Notes under the pieces: model-generated
The model's input: only the letters and a program-made list of their open reading frames with translations
What the model was told of the DNA's origin: nothing
Databases searched by the model: none
Translations under genes and position numbers: made by a program
Assembly (NCBI RefSeq): GCF_024139115.2
Contig: NW_026943245.1
Span: forward strand, 496,001 to 560,000
Direction of reading: 5' to 3'
Source of the DNA: Armigeres subalbatus
Taxonomy: Eukaryota > Arthropoda > Insecta > Diptera > Culicidae
DNA: 64,000 nt
Shown: in pieces, positions 21,986 through 34,740 of the stretch
How positions within the stretch are numbered: the first letter of the stretch is position 1
Layout: each line of letters begins with the position of its first letter

Positions 21986-24765
21986 GAAAGTTAATTTTCA
22001 TATTCGCAAAAATCGTCCTAAAGTTTTGGGATTTAGAGTTCCAATATACACAGTGTGGAATTGGAGGTTGAAAGTTGATTGTATTTAACGACTTCAACAT
22101 AATTGGCATTACTATGAGTGAGATGGCGGGTTTAATTCCTGGTCCAGCCGAGAGGATTGTTCGCATTGAAATTTGTCTATTGGCATGGAAAATCATCAGC
22201 GTCCCATTTAATCATTATTAATTGTAGGTCGATGAAAAAGAGCGAAGCATATACCCATTAAATATACTAAGCTGCCTTGTAGGCATTTCCATCTTTAGGA
22301 ACAACTAGTGGGTCTGTTGCCAGATTGAACTTTTCGGTCTAAACAAGTTTAACCAAAGTTTGTCTTTGACTTGCCTTTAGCCACTTTTTTGCTATTGCCA
22401 TAATTGTGTCAAAACGATACGTTGATAGATCATACTTTTAGTTAAACATCCGAAAGGATATTTAATCGTTAGTAAGCATCATTATTGTCACAGTTTTAAT
22501 CATCCGTCTATTCTATGAACAAGTCTAATAGAAAAGATAGCGAAGGATCTTTATTCAACGCATGGTCCACTACACAACACATGACGATTGGTAGCTCTAT
22601 TGCCGGTGACAAAGCCGTGTCAAGGGAAGCGCTGCGATTTGAGCCGTTGTTATGCGACTCGTTGAGTAACTAATACCCGCGTTGCTATTGGCAATAAGTC
22701 CGCACTGATTACAGCAGATATGCGGTGGCGGAACATACCAAACAGAATACCCCCCAAGGCTCTAATATGATTAAGGGTCCGCACGAGTGTGGAGCCTTAT
22801 TGTTAAAGCAGCTACGGAATGGTGAAAACGACATTGTCCTTAAAGCTTGTTAACAAATTGCCTCAATATTAGGAATTTTCTTGTTTTGACAATCTTTTAT
22901 TGGGTTTATTAGTCTTACGAATGTAGTGGGGTGTTCATTAATGTAGATATAGAACGAAACTATTTTTATGATGTTTGCATTCATCCATCAACGTAACTAC
23001 ATCGCTAGAGACGTCATCAATCATTTGTGATTTCATAACTTCTTTGATTTGCTGCTGCACTCTTTCACATTCAATCGACGTCTTCAGTCATGCAACGAAA
23101 AAAAAATCCCCTATTCTTCCTCGTACAGGTCAGTACTCTATCGAGATCGAACTCAAGTGGCCTTTTAGACACACTCACACCCACCCAATTCATAGCTAAA
23201 CGAGCACCGATAGTAACTCTTCGATAGCACACGCTTTAGCACAAATAGAGGAATCAGTTTCTCGCATATGGACAACCGGCTGCAGAGCTTACTGATCCGG
23301 CCCCCCACAACGACCATCGCCGTCGCATCCATCGGTTTGCAAAGTCGCGTCGCTGTGCCCATGACCATGGTATTGAAATGATCCAAAGCAAGGCTTCCTT
23401 GCCACCATCATAGGCAGTGCAGCAGCGCCGGCATCATCGTCGAAGAAACTTGAACACTCAAACGGTCATCCGCCGCCGCCTTCCAATCCATAGAAGCCAG
23501 GAGCCAGTTTCTGCGCTTTTTTCTCCTATACGATGATGGGCGAAGAAAACTGCCCACAAAGTCAAGAATGGTGTTATGGGCCGAACACATTGCGGCTAAG
23601 CCGGCTTCTTTGCTCTTGGAGGGATGCCGGTTTCAGTACGGAGTTAACCCTCTGGAAGGCTATCAGTAAGCAAGTGATATTGATTGATTCCGATCGATAA
23701 CAAATGAAAAATGGTTCACATATTGTTTTCCAACAAAATTAATAGAATAATTATAGAATTTAGTCAATCGGTGGCATACCCTTTTGAAGATAAAGAAATT
23801 TTCTGTTAGGCCGATAAAAATCTTTTTCAAAAAAATATGTCACCCAACCCCTCGATTTTTTTTGGTCAAAATGTCAATTTGAGAGGGCAATAATATAATT
23901 TCAGAAAAATTTCATGATTTTCTTATTTATTCTTTATCAAATCCAAGAACTTACAGAAATAAAGAAAGATAAAAAAAGGTATCTAATCCAATGAGTATTA
24001 TCAAATTATCATTTTTTTCAATTGGTCATCATTTTCAACACAGACGGATTGTTTGTCTTAATCCCTTTTTTTCAAAACTAATTTGCTAACAATGAATTCA
24101 AAAAACAACACACTTCTTTGAAGCAGTTTTAATTTTGGCAAAACGAATAGTTTTAGCGTTTTTCTTGTATATTTTTTAATATTCCACTTAAATATTAACA
24201 CTTATGTGAAATACACATTGCCTTAGGAAGCAAAACATTAAATTATAAGTTTTTACTTGAAAAATTTGGTTCGCTGCAAAATAAAAATGAGGCAATGATT
24301 AATTTATTTAATTTTCAATCCCCAAATATTTTTAATGATGATAATGATTTTTCTAATGATCAATTAATATTAAACAAAGGAAAATGCATGCTGCTTTTAT
24401 AAAATGTCCGTTATATACACAAAGAGAGAAATATTTTTGCACAATAATGTCCATTCGCGAAGGTTAATGATCGTGGTACTATTGCTGCTGCTGCTGAGAA
24501 GAAACCAAAAGAGACGTCCAACTTGTTGTTGATTCACCGGCTGCGAAACCACGTTCGAGTAAGCTGCAAACACGTAGTAGGTTCGTTGGTTGGTTGGTAC
24601 ACACATGAGCAGTATACAAATGGGGACGAGAGAAAAAAGGGTCATTGAATGCACCAAGGTTAATTTATATATTTTCAATTTTGCTATTTTCATTTCGCGA
24701 TGCGAAGTATGCGAGACGCGCGGAATTGTGCTTCATCTCTCCAAATGGCGTCGGGGAGGTTTGTT
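21986..24765. other. Unassigned AT-rich DNA
   Basis: No gene is recognised. A GGCGGGTTTAATTCCTGGTC word near 22125 resembles a Pol III B box but has no clear A box. Short frames of 60-98 codons carry no recognisable domain. The segment 23160-23640 is less AT-rich and could be an old exon or regulatory DNA, but nothing supports either. Confidence 0.45.
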
Positions 24766-24905
24766 CTAGACCAACATTTGAAAAGGGCGTAACAGCCAAA
24801 ATTTATTCCTTCTGATTCTTTGTCTACATATATAACTATATATGTAGACGAGGAATGAGAAGGAATAAATTTTGGCTGTTACGCCCTTTTCTAATGTTGA
24901 TCTAG
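24766..24905. mobile_element. 140-bp fold-back MITE (near-perfect hairpin)
   Basis: The left arm begins CTAGACCAACATTTGAAAAG and carries GGGCGTAACAGCCAAAATTT, then GTCTACATATA. The right arm is its complement, ending AATGTTGATCTAG. Arms are about 65 bp with only a few mismatches and a loop of roughly 10 bases. No clear target duplication is seen. Transcribed, it would fold into one long hairpin. Confidence 0.8.
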
Positions 24906-25930
24906 TGTTGTACTATTTGTAGGATGCCCCGAGGCTAGAATTAAAAGGAAGAGACCGTATTTGAAAACGGCAAGATTTGCGTCTGCTTGGGTACCGTTGG
25001 ACGAACAAAAGAAACTTTATATGAACGAATGATTGAATCAACTAAGTTGCATCGAATAAGGTAAGAAGACAAGGATAGTTAGGCGCAACGAAAATGCGAT
25101 TTTTTTATTAGAAAATTCTTGATTTAATTATGCGTTAATCAATCATTGATGTGAATTTTGGAATATCTGAAGTATCTTAGGAAGGATTATAAAAACGTTT
25201 AACAAAAAAACTGTAATGCATTGAACATGTTTAGTGGCCAGATAAAATTTTCAGAAACGTGAAGAAAATTCTGGAAGTTATCCATATTAAAGTTACCTGA
25301 ATTTCAAAATTCTGAAAACCCTCTCGGATTCAGGCAATATTTATGAAAGCTACTAACATGAGAAAATGACGCACACGTGCTGAATGATTTATTGTGGCTT
25401 GTATTTGAAAGAATACTACTGCAACCGAATCAGTGCGTACTGTATTGGTATACATTTGCTTCAAGAGACTTATGGAATTCAGCAATATTTCTGGAAGTAA
25501 AAAATAACTTCCATAAAATTTCACCTTAAATAAGAATGTTGGAAATTTTGTTTGAAAATTCATGAAGATTACGAAGCATTTCCAATCAGATATCTGAACA
25601 TCCATAGCTTCTAATACCAATCGAATCCGGTCGACAAATTGCGGCTATGTCTGTGTGCGTGGGTTTTTGTACCTTTCCTGTATTTTTCTTTATCAATTTG
25701 ACTCATGGACGAATCATGCTTGCTAATATCGACTGGCTGAAAACTCCCTTCCACAGGCCCTTTGCCTCCCTGGTACAGCCCTTCGCAGTTACTTCAAAAA
25801 GAGTCCGGTGCGTCTTTATTATCAGATGCTCATTGGAGTTGCTGCTGTTAAACACGCCATATGCGTTGCAGCCCATGGAAAATCCGAGGCTTGACCGAAG
25901 AAGCTACACTCCATTAGCCCGAGCCCAGAC
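24906..25930. other. Unassigned AT-rich DNA
   Basis: No gene or recognised repeat. A 96-codon minus-strand frame at 25330-25620 shows no known domain. Confidence 0.45.
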
Positions 25931-26540
25931 ACAGAAAATTGCCTACATGCAAAGACTAGAAGGACGAACTGCGCTATCACGATCTATCACGATCGTGGAA
26001 GAGTGGATGCGCTCCAGGAAGTTAGAATTGGCACACCAGAAGACCAAGTTAATGGTCGTCAAAAACCACATATCGATCCAGGTGGCGGTAATCAGAGTTT
26101 TCAACTGCGAAATATCATCCAAAAAATTTCTAAAACAGAAGGACATGATGCTGGACGACGAGCTTGACTTCAACAGCCACGATGAATACGCTTAATGCAT
26201 CTACCCGAATGATGTCTAACAGATCAGAAATGTGCTCGAGTAAACATAAACTATTGGAAAGCGTGGCAGTATTTATTCTAAGGTATGATGACCCCGCATG
26301 GGTCATTGCGCTTAGCGAACAGACAAATGTGCTAAAAAAAATGGAAAGCACGAACATTCATGTTCTCAAAGGTTATCAACGCATGTCCCACCGTTTCACA
26401 TGATGCATAATCTGCATAGCGTGCATACTCGCTGGGATGACGCCTATTGAACAAGTAGTACGCGAAGATGATGCGCCTGCGTACCAAATGGTCTCATACG
26501 AAGCCGAACCGAATACGGCACTACCTCAACAAACAGTAAC
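25931..26540 (+). pseudogene. R1/LOA-like non-LTR retrotransposon fragment (end of RT)
   Basis: In one frame, SRSITIVEEWMRSRKLELAH followed by QKTKLMVV and DELDFNSHDEYA resembles the stretch after the YADD motif in R1/LOA/Jockey-group reverse transcriptases. After a frameshift near 26190 it continues with STRMMSNRSEMCSSKHKLLE, ILRYDDPAWVIAL and, after further breaks, MTPIEQVVREDD. No catalytic RT motif is retained. The assignment to the R1/LOA side is from remembered family wording and is approximate. Confidence 0.7.
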
Positions 26541-27283
26541 CTCGTTAAGTAGCTTAACTACACTGAAGGGTCACATCTGTTCGCAGAGCTTTTATCTCTA
26601 CGCCATCTTCTAAAACCTGTAGTGATTGCTCCTTGTACGCAACGCCTTCGGCTCCCTTCTTTAGCACCTGGATAATCTTCTCCGCCCTGTCCCAACATCG
26701 AGAGCTCTCTGCACTACGCATCATTTTGGGAACGTCCGCCTACTTGTCTTTATCGCTCTGGAGTAGCAAAGTCTCCCCTATACCTCGTATTCGATCAAGG
26801 AAGAGTTATCACTTGTTTGTATTGTTCGAATATCGATTTTCGACTATTTATTATCGATAAATTGTAAAACGTTTAGAAATAGGAAAGTAACCAATCCCGT
26901 ATATCTATCACAAGCACAGACATCAAAATCAAACAACTTGCGGGTTTGAATCCTATCTGTAGCGGAGCGAACATAACAGCACGACGACGCTGATAGCAGT
27001 CAAAACGGAAAACCATCGCATCGGTGATGATCGTTGCAGATCAACGATGGCAACGATAGCATCAAGTTGCTGCAGCCAATTTTGCCTGACTAGTGCTGCT
27101 CGGGAGCAGTCCCAGAAAAAAGTAAATCATCGAGTGGCCGTCGCCGACAGCAGCAGCACAAAATGATTTCCAAATGTAAATTACATGGAATAAGTGATCT
27201 TTGACAGTGGTTGATGAAGCAATTTTAGTCTTGTTTTCTACTATAAAGTAAATTATTATCGGATCAACTTTCTTTTCAACAAA
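26541..27283. other. Unassigned DNA
   Basis: No gene is recognised. The part 26990-27180 is less AT-rich, with several CAGCAG and CAACGATGGCAACGAT words. A 75-codon frame at 26633 has no recognisable domain. Confidence 0.4.
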
Positions 27284-27395
27284 GTCAGAATCTTGCGATA
27301 AAATTTCACTTTCTATCGCTTATTGGCTGTAAAAGCTACCGCGGTGAACAAATTTTCTGCAGCATTCACCGCCGAGGGCCGTCACTAATGTCGCG
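27284..27395. repeat. Dispersed ~100-bp repeat, copy 2
   Basis: Matches 15415-15525 in the same orientation (CAGAATCTTGCGATAAAATT; AAGCTACCGCGGTGAACAAA; CAGCATTCACCGCCGA). It probably marks a piece of a transposon family that I cannot name. Confidence 0.6.
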
Positions 27396-27699
27396 GGGAC
27401 CGCTATTGACACCATTATTGCTTTTATATTTTATGTCACTTTAAAAGAAATCGTCTCAAAAAAATTCTCTTCCGTTCAAAATTGTGAGAGCGTTCTTTGC
27501 ATAATGGATCGCGCACGTGGGAAAGTAACTTTATTATGTCCAATGAAGTAAGTCCATTGACCTCGACCCTTTATAACCGTTGAGGGTGCACATAACATTT
27601 GCACCCACTACGGTTGACAAAGGGGCGGGGCTAATAAACTCACTTTCTTATATACATAAAAGCATTAAAGCCATTTTTCAAGATTTCGTAGTAGGAATG

Positions 27700-27832
27700 G
27701 GCGTTTTTCGAAAAAAAAATCGATACTGTTGAATCGATGTTTTTATTATCGAAATATCGATGCCGAAAAATATCGGCGTTGAAACATCGATATTCCGATA
27801 TATCGATACGCACGAGCAAAAAAAAATGGATG
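27700..27832. repeat. ATCGAT-rich inverted repeat block
   Basis: Multiple ATCGATA/TATCGAT words, including a stem ATCGATGCCGA with partner TCGGCGTTGAAACATCGAT around 27757-27795. Non-coding; origin unknown. Confidence 0.5.
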
Positions 27833-28604
27833 CTATGATTTCCCACTTCAGATCATCGAATCACACATCAAAGATTCGTTGTTTTTAACAGATTGTGCCT
27901 AATGTGCTATATTTTTACTTTGAAAAAATCGAAATCCGATACCAGCAACAAAAAATCGATACGGTCAAATATTTAGGCATTTCCAATCACTTACGTCAAC
28001 GAACCTAAAGTCAGAATCTTTCGAAAAAAATTCACTGGAACTATTTCAAGAACAAGCAATGAAGCAGCTAAACTTTTTGCTGCCTGCTTCGAAAGTGTTT
28101 TCCGTAGAGCATCTCCTGCCCGTTGCCAGAATTGTTTTGGACAAATACCTTCCCGCGATATCAGCTTACCATGCTTTCAGTCTTCTCCTGATGAGATTCG
28201 AACAGCTCTGGATGATCTTGACACATCTGAAAGTTCAGGAAAAGACCATCTTCTCCCTGCATTTTTTAAAAATTGCGCCGCCACGTTAGCGACCCCAATT
28301 GCTGCAGTATTCAACCGCTCGCTCCAAGACAGAGTGTTTCCATTTGCTTGGAAAACCGCGCCCATAATACCGATCCATAAATCTGGAAGCCGAAATTGCG
28401 TCACCAACTATCGGGGATTATCCATCCTCTGCTGTTTAAGCGATGTTTTCGAAAAGCTGATCCACGAACGATTGTATAGAGCCGCTGCACCAATTATCTC
28501 GAGCTGCCAGCATGGATTTATGAAAAACCGCTCAACAACAACAAATTTGATGTGTTACGTGTCAACCACATGTTGAGAGCTTGGAGCCAAGCGACAAGTT
28601 GATT

Positions 28605-28606
<2 letters not shown>

Positions 28607-28644
<38 letters not shown>
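28607..28644. repeat. (TA)n microsatellite
   Basis: About 19 TA units immediately left of the fold-back element. They probably grew from a TATAT codon run in the RT at the insertion point. Confidence 0.9.
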
Positions 28645-28645
<1 letters not shown>

Positions 28646-28648
<3 letters not shown>

Positions 28649-29827
28649 CCTCTTCATGTTTTCAAAAAGTATCAAAAATTCAACCGGTCATCCTAGAATC
28701 ACAATTCTTATGCTAAAATAAGTCTCCTGTCAAATTTTCAGCTAATTCGGATAAAATTTCGAGGTGGCTCAAATCGATTTAGTGTTTTTGGGCTATTTTC
28801 AATTTTGGAAAAAATCTACCATGAGATATAAACGTCGAAAACTATCGCAACAACCTCTATACGGAAGCTATTGGTGTGCTCTATAAGTCTTGTGAACATT
28901 GCGATTCGTTCCGTTCACATTTTGTCCATGTTAAAGTGATTTTTAAGCTTTTAAGTGCATAACAATACTGTTTCCCCCAAAAGTCGTTGTTCTACAAAAT
29001 TCTTGAGTTTATGACAAATGATTGTTAATTTATTATATTATTATTCCTCTTTTTTCCCTGGAAATTTGAGTAATATAATTGCCCTTGCGCGATTTACCGT
29101 TAAATTCTTAAAAATCCGAAGCTGAACATTTGTCATAAATTTGCACGCTGAGATTTCTTCAAACAAGTTGTTCAAACAAAGAAGCTTCGATTTTACTTGT
29201 TACTACGATGCACTCAATGTTAAAAGCATGCAGACATATGGTAAAATTAACAAAATTTGGAGGTCATTTGTAGTAAGCATCAAATATCATATGATTTGAT
29301 TTATGTTTTGTTCGAACAACTTGCTTGAAGAAATCCTAACGTGCAAATTTATGACAAATGTTCAGCATCTGATTTAAAAAAATTAACGGTAAATCGTACA
29401 TGGGCAATTATATTACTCAAATTTCCAGGGGAAAAAGAGGAATAATAATATAATAAATTAACAATCATTTGTCATTTGTAGAACAACGACTTTTTGTGAA
29501 AACAGTATTTTTATGCACTTAAAAGCTTCAAAATCACTTTAACATGGACAAAACGTAAACGGAACGAATCGCAATGTTCACAAGACTTGTAAAACACATC
29601 AAAAGCTGCTGTATAGAGGTTGTTGCGATAGTTTTAAACGTTTATATCTCTTGATAGATTTTTTCCAAAATTGAAAATAGCCTAAAAACACTATATCGAC
29701 TTGAGCCACCTCGAAATTTTATCCGAAATAGCTGAAAATTTGACAGGAGACTTATTTTAGCATAAGAACTGTGATTCTGGGCTGACCGGTTGTATTTTTG
29801 ATACTTTTTGAAAACATGAAGAGGTCT
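28646..29827. mobile_element. 1.18-kb fold-back element with ~530-bp arms
   Basis: The left arm 28646-29180 starts AGACCTCTTCATGTTTTCAA. The right arm 29306-29827 ends with its exact complement. Internal checkpoints pair well: AACCGGTCA with TGACCGGTT, TTTCGAGGTGGCTCAA with TTGAGCCACCTCGAAA, CAACAACCTCTATAC with GTATAGAGGTTGTTG, and GATTTCTTCAAACAAGTTG with its partner at 29311. The loop is about 125 bp. No protein is encoded. No clear target duplication is seen, partly because the left flank is a (TA)n run. Confidence 0.88.
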
Positions 29828-30920
29828 TCATGAAGAGGCCTTCAACACTGTACCCCATGATATTATTATCGACAAACTGAATCACATAGGATGCCCAGCG
29901 TGGATCACAGAATGGCTGCACTCTTACCAATCTGGTCGCAAGGCTTTTGTGACGGTGAACTGCAGGCGCTCCAATATCTTTTCAATGACATCTGAAGTAC
30001 CTCAAGGCAGTGTCCTCGGTCCTCTAATATTTGTCATCTACGTTAACGACCTCGGTTTAGTGATTTCATCAAGCAAGATTTCATATGCTGATGACCTGAA
30101 GTTTTTCCGCGTAATTGCATCTCGTGCTGATTGTGCTGTTATTAAGGACGACATTAATCGTTTGCTTGTTGGGTGTGGCGACAACGGCATGCGCATAAAC
30201 AGTAAAAATGCAAGGTCATAACTTTCACACGTTCCGCCAACGCTATCCTGCAGCATAATTCCATTGGACCGGATTTGCGACCCAGGAGTTATCATCGCTG
30301 CGAAGTTTAACACATCAGCATCATAACATCTAAGGTATACACTGTGCTGGGATTTACCCGTCGTCATGCAGCCGGCTTCAGCGATGTTTACTGTATAAAA
30401 GCACATTGGTCCGGAGGATTTTAGAATACGCTTCATCAGTCTGGTCTCCATATTACCTGGTCCATACGCTGGCACTCGGAAGAATTTAGTAAATTATCAT
30501 TTGGTTTGCTTTAAGACAGCTACCTTGGAACGACCCATTTAACCACCCGAGCTATCCAAGTCGTTGCAAGCTGGTCGACTTGGAAACGCTTTCCGCCAGG
30601 CGCCTAAAAATGCAGAGATTGTTAATCTTCGACCTCCTAACAGGGAATCTGGATTGTCCCGAGCTATTGGAGCTCGTACGTTGGAATGTTCTCTAACGCA
30701 GATTGTGAAACTCGCCTTTATTTGTGATCTCTTTTCACAGAACAAACTTTGGATACAATAATTGTTTCAATTTGTGTTTGCGTTCTTTTAACGATGTTTG
30801 TAACAAGTTCGATTTTATTTTGTCCAAAAATGTGTTTAGTGCTAAGATTAGAGAATTAGAATAATTTCGCTACTAATGAAGCAATCTGTGCGACATAGTC
30901 GGAGATGGTGTACTAATAAA

Positions 30921-31605
30921 ATAAATCCTACGGTTAATTTGGAGCAGCTTGTCTTTGACGCCAGTGATTTCTGTTCTCCGTGATTCTGGCTCACGTAACT
31001 TTCACGATAGTTCTTTCTCTAGATTTCTTCGATTTATTCGTGTACAATGCTAGTCCGTATGTGTGCAGTATAAACAACCATTGATTAAAGACGGTGAAAT
31101 TGTCTTGAATGATTCAGAATTCGGTTGTCTCTGGCGTTTTTCTAATTTTGCAGATTTTCGGATCTTTGCAGAATCAAGGATGATTCAGATTTAAGAAATT
31201 TTCGGATATCCCATTTTTCAGATTCTAAAGCTTACTCAGATCCCTCCCATTCAAATCATTGCCATGACCTAAACCTTTTCTGAATCTGAATCATACAATT
31301 CCATAAAAGTCCAAAAATCCATTTTTCCTTTTTCTGATTATTCGGGTCTGTTGAACATTTTCTAGACATCCCATTTCCAAAATAAAAATAAAATAGAAGC
31401 TCATTAGCAATGTTGCCGAAAAAATATAAAAAATATGGAGATTCGATGCCGGTTTTTGGCCAGTCAATTTGTGCAATTGCACAACATGAGCAAGATTTAG
31501 TTCGAAAATTATGTTTGAGAGTAACAACCACTTCCTTCTATGAATTTGAACCCACCATTCCAGTATGCAATACAGGTGCTTTCCATACTAAGCTGGACCT
31601 CCACT
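30921..31605. other. Unassigned AT-rich DNA
   Basis: No gene is recognised. Between 31110 and 31330 words like GATTCAGAAT and CAGATTTTCGGAT recur loosely. Overlapping minus-strand frames of 78-91 codons have no known domain. Confidence 0.4.
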
Positions 31606-31607
31606 GA

Positions 31608-31721
31608 TGAGCCCAAATTCCGAACTCTCTCATTTCATGCTCTAACTCTTCCCACATATTGTTTGTACAATGCAAACCGAGAGAGTTCGACTATGTGCCT
31701 GGTGTTGGAAATTTGGGCTCA
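31608..31721. mobile_element. Short inverted-repeat element (~114 bp)
   Basis: Ends TGAGCCCAAATTCC and GGAAATTTGGGCTCA are inverted copies, and an inner pair GAACTCTCTC / GAGAGAGTTC is nested within them. No target duplication is evident. Confidence 0.6.
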
Positions 31722-34084
31722 TTAGTACCCGATAAGCTGTGGGAGACAACGGAGGTCCCTCGCAGTTTAGTAGGGAAACCACCTGTCTAGCATTCTGGAG
31801 TCGTGGGGTCAATAAATTTTTTTGGAATAAATGTTTGACATGTTGTGCAATAGGGTGGTCAGACAAAATTGAGGCATGATAAAACCGAGTCATCACTGTA
31901 TATGCGACAATACAAGGTAAAATCACTCTTTCGGCAATAAAATCGGCTGCGTTTCACCAAAATTAGACGCTTTAGAGCCACCATCAGCAGCGGAAGAATT
32001 TTATGAGTCAATCATACCGTGCGCTAGTTGATGTTTACGCGCTCGGTGGGCACTTGGAATCCGATATAAACGAGCAGAAATTTCTCCCCAACTGTGGCAA
32101 TGAAGTTCACTGAAAACCGATCGTAAACAGAGACGAAACCTTGCATCGCCGGCTTGGTATATTTTATTTAGCACCCTGGAATGTCCGTCCTCCGATTGGA
32201 TTTACGATGCATCCGTTCGTTGGACGCAATGTTTCCCTGTGCTCTCGTTCACAAACTTGTTTCCGCGTGGCACAAGATTGTCAAAGATCCCGGCTGAGGA
32301 ACGATTTATGGGACTGCACTTCTCTCGATTCCATCTTCGCACTCGCAAGCGCAACATCATCGGTGGTAGCAACTGAGTGGTATTTAGTGGATGCTAATGG
32401 GGGTAATGGCTCTGGAGGATGTAGCGAACGGCGACGGTCTATAATTGAAGCATCAAATGAGTTGCTAAGCGTTTTTAAAATTGATGTTTTCCACGTCGAA
32501 TGGGTAAATAAACGGATTGGTTTATGGACTCTATTTTCGTGCAAATTGGCTAATACTGCTTTATTTTAGCTTCATGATGATGTACTAAAAGACCTCTTGG
32601 TGACGAATTCAGTTTGTAATAATTGTACCGTTGTCCGAGAAATGACAAATGTCCAGTATTTGCTTCTAAAACTGAGTTATAGGAGTGCAAATTCTAAGTA
32701 CCGTCATGCAGAAATAAATTTGAATAACGAACCCATTTAGTTGGAATTTCTTTCTATCGTTCTCGCATTCTTAGTACCCCACAACCAGTCGATCAAAATT
32801 CCAACCTGCATACTTAGGTGCACAATTAATATCAGTTCATGATGCAATTGAACCGCAATAAACTGAACCCCAGGTCCGAGAGACGGCGGCTGGCTGCAGC
32901 AACTCGGCTCTCATACAGCTATAATAGGAGCCATGCTCCGGGGAATCAAGCATTGTTTTGATCTCTATCGACGACTGGAAATCTGCATCCACTTGACTTG
33001 CCCGCACCTCTGAACCACCTGAACGGGAGGATGATGATGCTGGCCCTGGCTGGTCGTTCCGGGCGGCGGTACTCGAACGGAGAGCAGAGCAATTTATTTG
33101 TTTTCGTTGCATCTCGTTTCGATGTCTATGGCCGGCGGTGTGGCGGCGGCAAACCGAGCTTGAGGAAGCACCAGTTGCTTTCGCAAAGGATTTTAAAAGG
33201 CATCCGCGGGGGTACCTACGAAGGTATGTGGATACTGCGAACTGACGATGACGCCGGCGATGGTGATGTGCAACAAGTAATGCATTTAAATGGTGGGTGA
33301 GTCCCCGGGGATGGAAAACTGCGCGCTGTGGTGCAGTATGTTGCTTGTCAGTCCGTTCAATTTGGTTGGCGATCCGGTTCGGGATGAAAGCTTTTAGCGA
33401 TGATTAAATTGGGATCAATGGGGCGAAGAACCGGAAAACAATGTTAAGCTTCGAGGCTTGGGTTAATCTTGTTCCACATTTTCCGTTCATCGACTTGAAG
33501 TTCAAAAGAATTTAGAATATGATTATCTTAATTCAAAAAAAAATTCATGGATGCAGAAGTGAACTACTAAACGTTGATAACAATTTTATTTATACCTTTA
33601 GGGAAAGAAAATTATGCCAATCGTCCTCAAGTTGGGCGCTCCAATTTATCTAGCTCTATAAGGTAAAAGGACGAACATCTCTTCGTTAACTTCACCTCAT
33701 ATAAATAAAAGTGGCAAGTAGAGGACTACATTAAGGTTTGATCACCGCAGAATGCGGTTTTTATTGTTTTCTATAGTTCTTAAACAAACAAAAGATAAAA
33801 AAAGCAGTAGTCGGTGTAGAGAATCCTCTCTTGCGACACTTATTGTAATTCCAGATAAAGTTTAACATTGCGTTTTTCGCAAAATATCAAATGTTCAGTT
33901 TTGAGTTCTAGGTAGATGCAATTATTATGTAGTTTTTTAATGAAATTCTTTTGCTTCTGCTGCTCTCCAATTTCGTTAGCACTAAGGCTTCCCATTACTA
34001 TTTTTCTTTTTATGAAGAAGCTTTCAGATTTCTCACACCGTTCAGTTTTTTTTTTCCAGAATCTACATTATCCAATTTTTACAA
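31722..34084. other. Unassigned DNA, partly GC-richer
   Basis: No gene is recognised. The segment 32990-33320 is GC-richer with a GGCGGTGTGGCGGCGGC stretch and an open 100-codon plus-strand frame (32998-33300) without any recognisable domain. A frame of 142 codons at 32141-32569 also has no known motif. Either could be an unrecognised exon, but there is no positive evidence. Confidence 0.4.
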
Positions 34085-34740
34085 CGCTGGATTAGGAATT
34101 TCTTGTGAAAATTCCGCCGAATTTTCTGTAAAAACCTGGAGAATTTCGTAAAATATGCCGTGGAAATTCTGCATAATCGCACGTGAATATTCTATGACAG
34201 AAATTCTGAACAAATTCCCGAAAAAAAAAATCCAAAGAGTTTCCCGTCAAAATTTGATTGTTAAAAAATAACCCGAAGAAATTACGACGAATTTTTATAC
34301 AAAATTCTTTAGGATTATCAAAGGAAAAACTGTAGCGTTTCCCAAAAATATTCCGGAGAGTTTCCGAGGAAATTTCTAAGAATTTCCTGACGAAATTTTG
34401 AGGAACTTCCTGAGTACATTTAAGAGAACTTTCAAAGCAATTCAAAATTTCAAAAAAATTACGAAATCCCGAAGAATTTGCCAAAGTAATCCTGGACGGA
34501 TTTTCCTGAATGGATTTCTGGGCGGAAGTTCAAAGAAATTCCGGAGGAAATTTCGCATATTTTCTCTAGGAAATTTTGAAAAATGCGTCAAGGAAATAAA
34601 TTTCCATAAGTTCCGAAGATTTTTTCGCGAAAATTCCGAAGAATTTGTCGAGCATATTCCGAAGAAATTGTAAACAATATGTAGGGAAGAATTCGAAAAA
34701 TTTGCAGTAGAAATTTTGAAGAATTTGCGGATACTCTTTT
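34085..34740. repeat. Degenerate GAAGAATTTCCG-type repeat
   Basis: Loose copies of GAAATTTCCGAAGAATTT-like words in irregular spacing, in the same style as 40.49-41.50 kb. The 91-151-codon frames here are by-products of the stop-poor repeat. Confidence 0.6.

Larger units (their letters stand above)
28040..30862 (+). pseudogene. Non-LTR reverse transcriptase, interrupted
   Basis: Upstream of the break the reading is ESSGKDHLLPAFFKNC, then NYRGLSILCCLSDVFEKLIH and CQHGFMKNRSTTTNLM. The strand then reads LGAKRQVDSIY, where the insertion begins. After it comes EEAFNTVPHDIIIDKLNHIG, so motif A is the interrupted site. Motif B is EVPQGSVLGPLIFVIYVNDL and motif C is SYADDLKFFRV with both aspartates. 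After a frameshift near 30221, HISIITSKVYTVLGFTRRHA and then PSYPSRCKLVDLETLSARRL mark the C-terminal region. Several stops and frameshifts add to the insertion, so it is inactive. Confidence 0.82.
28010..30920 (+). mobile_element. CR1/Jockey-like non-LTR retrotransposon, 5' truncated, split by a fold-back element
   Basis: The retrotransposon occupies 28010-28606 and 29828-30920, separated by a (TA)n run and a 1.18-kb insertion. It lacks ORF1, the endonuclease and the start of the RT. The 3' end is probably near the ATAATAAAATAAATCC sequence at about 30915. Coding sequence ends with FSAKIRELE and a TAG near 30862. Confidence 0.8.

Noticed and set aside
29949..30475. A 145-codon minus-strand frame opposite the reverse transcriptase.
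   Set aside because: It is the antisense shadow of the RT, whose YADD and PQGS motifs are on the plus strand.
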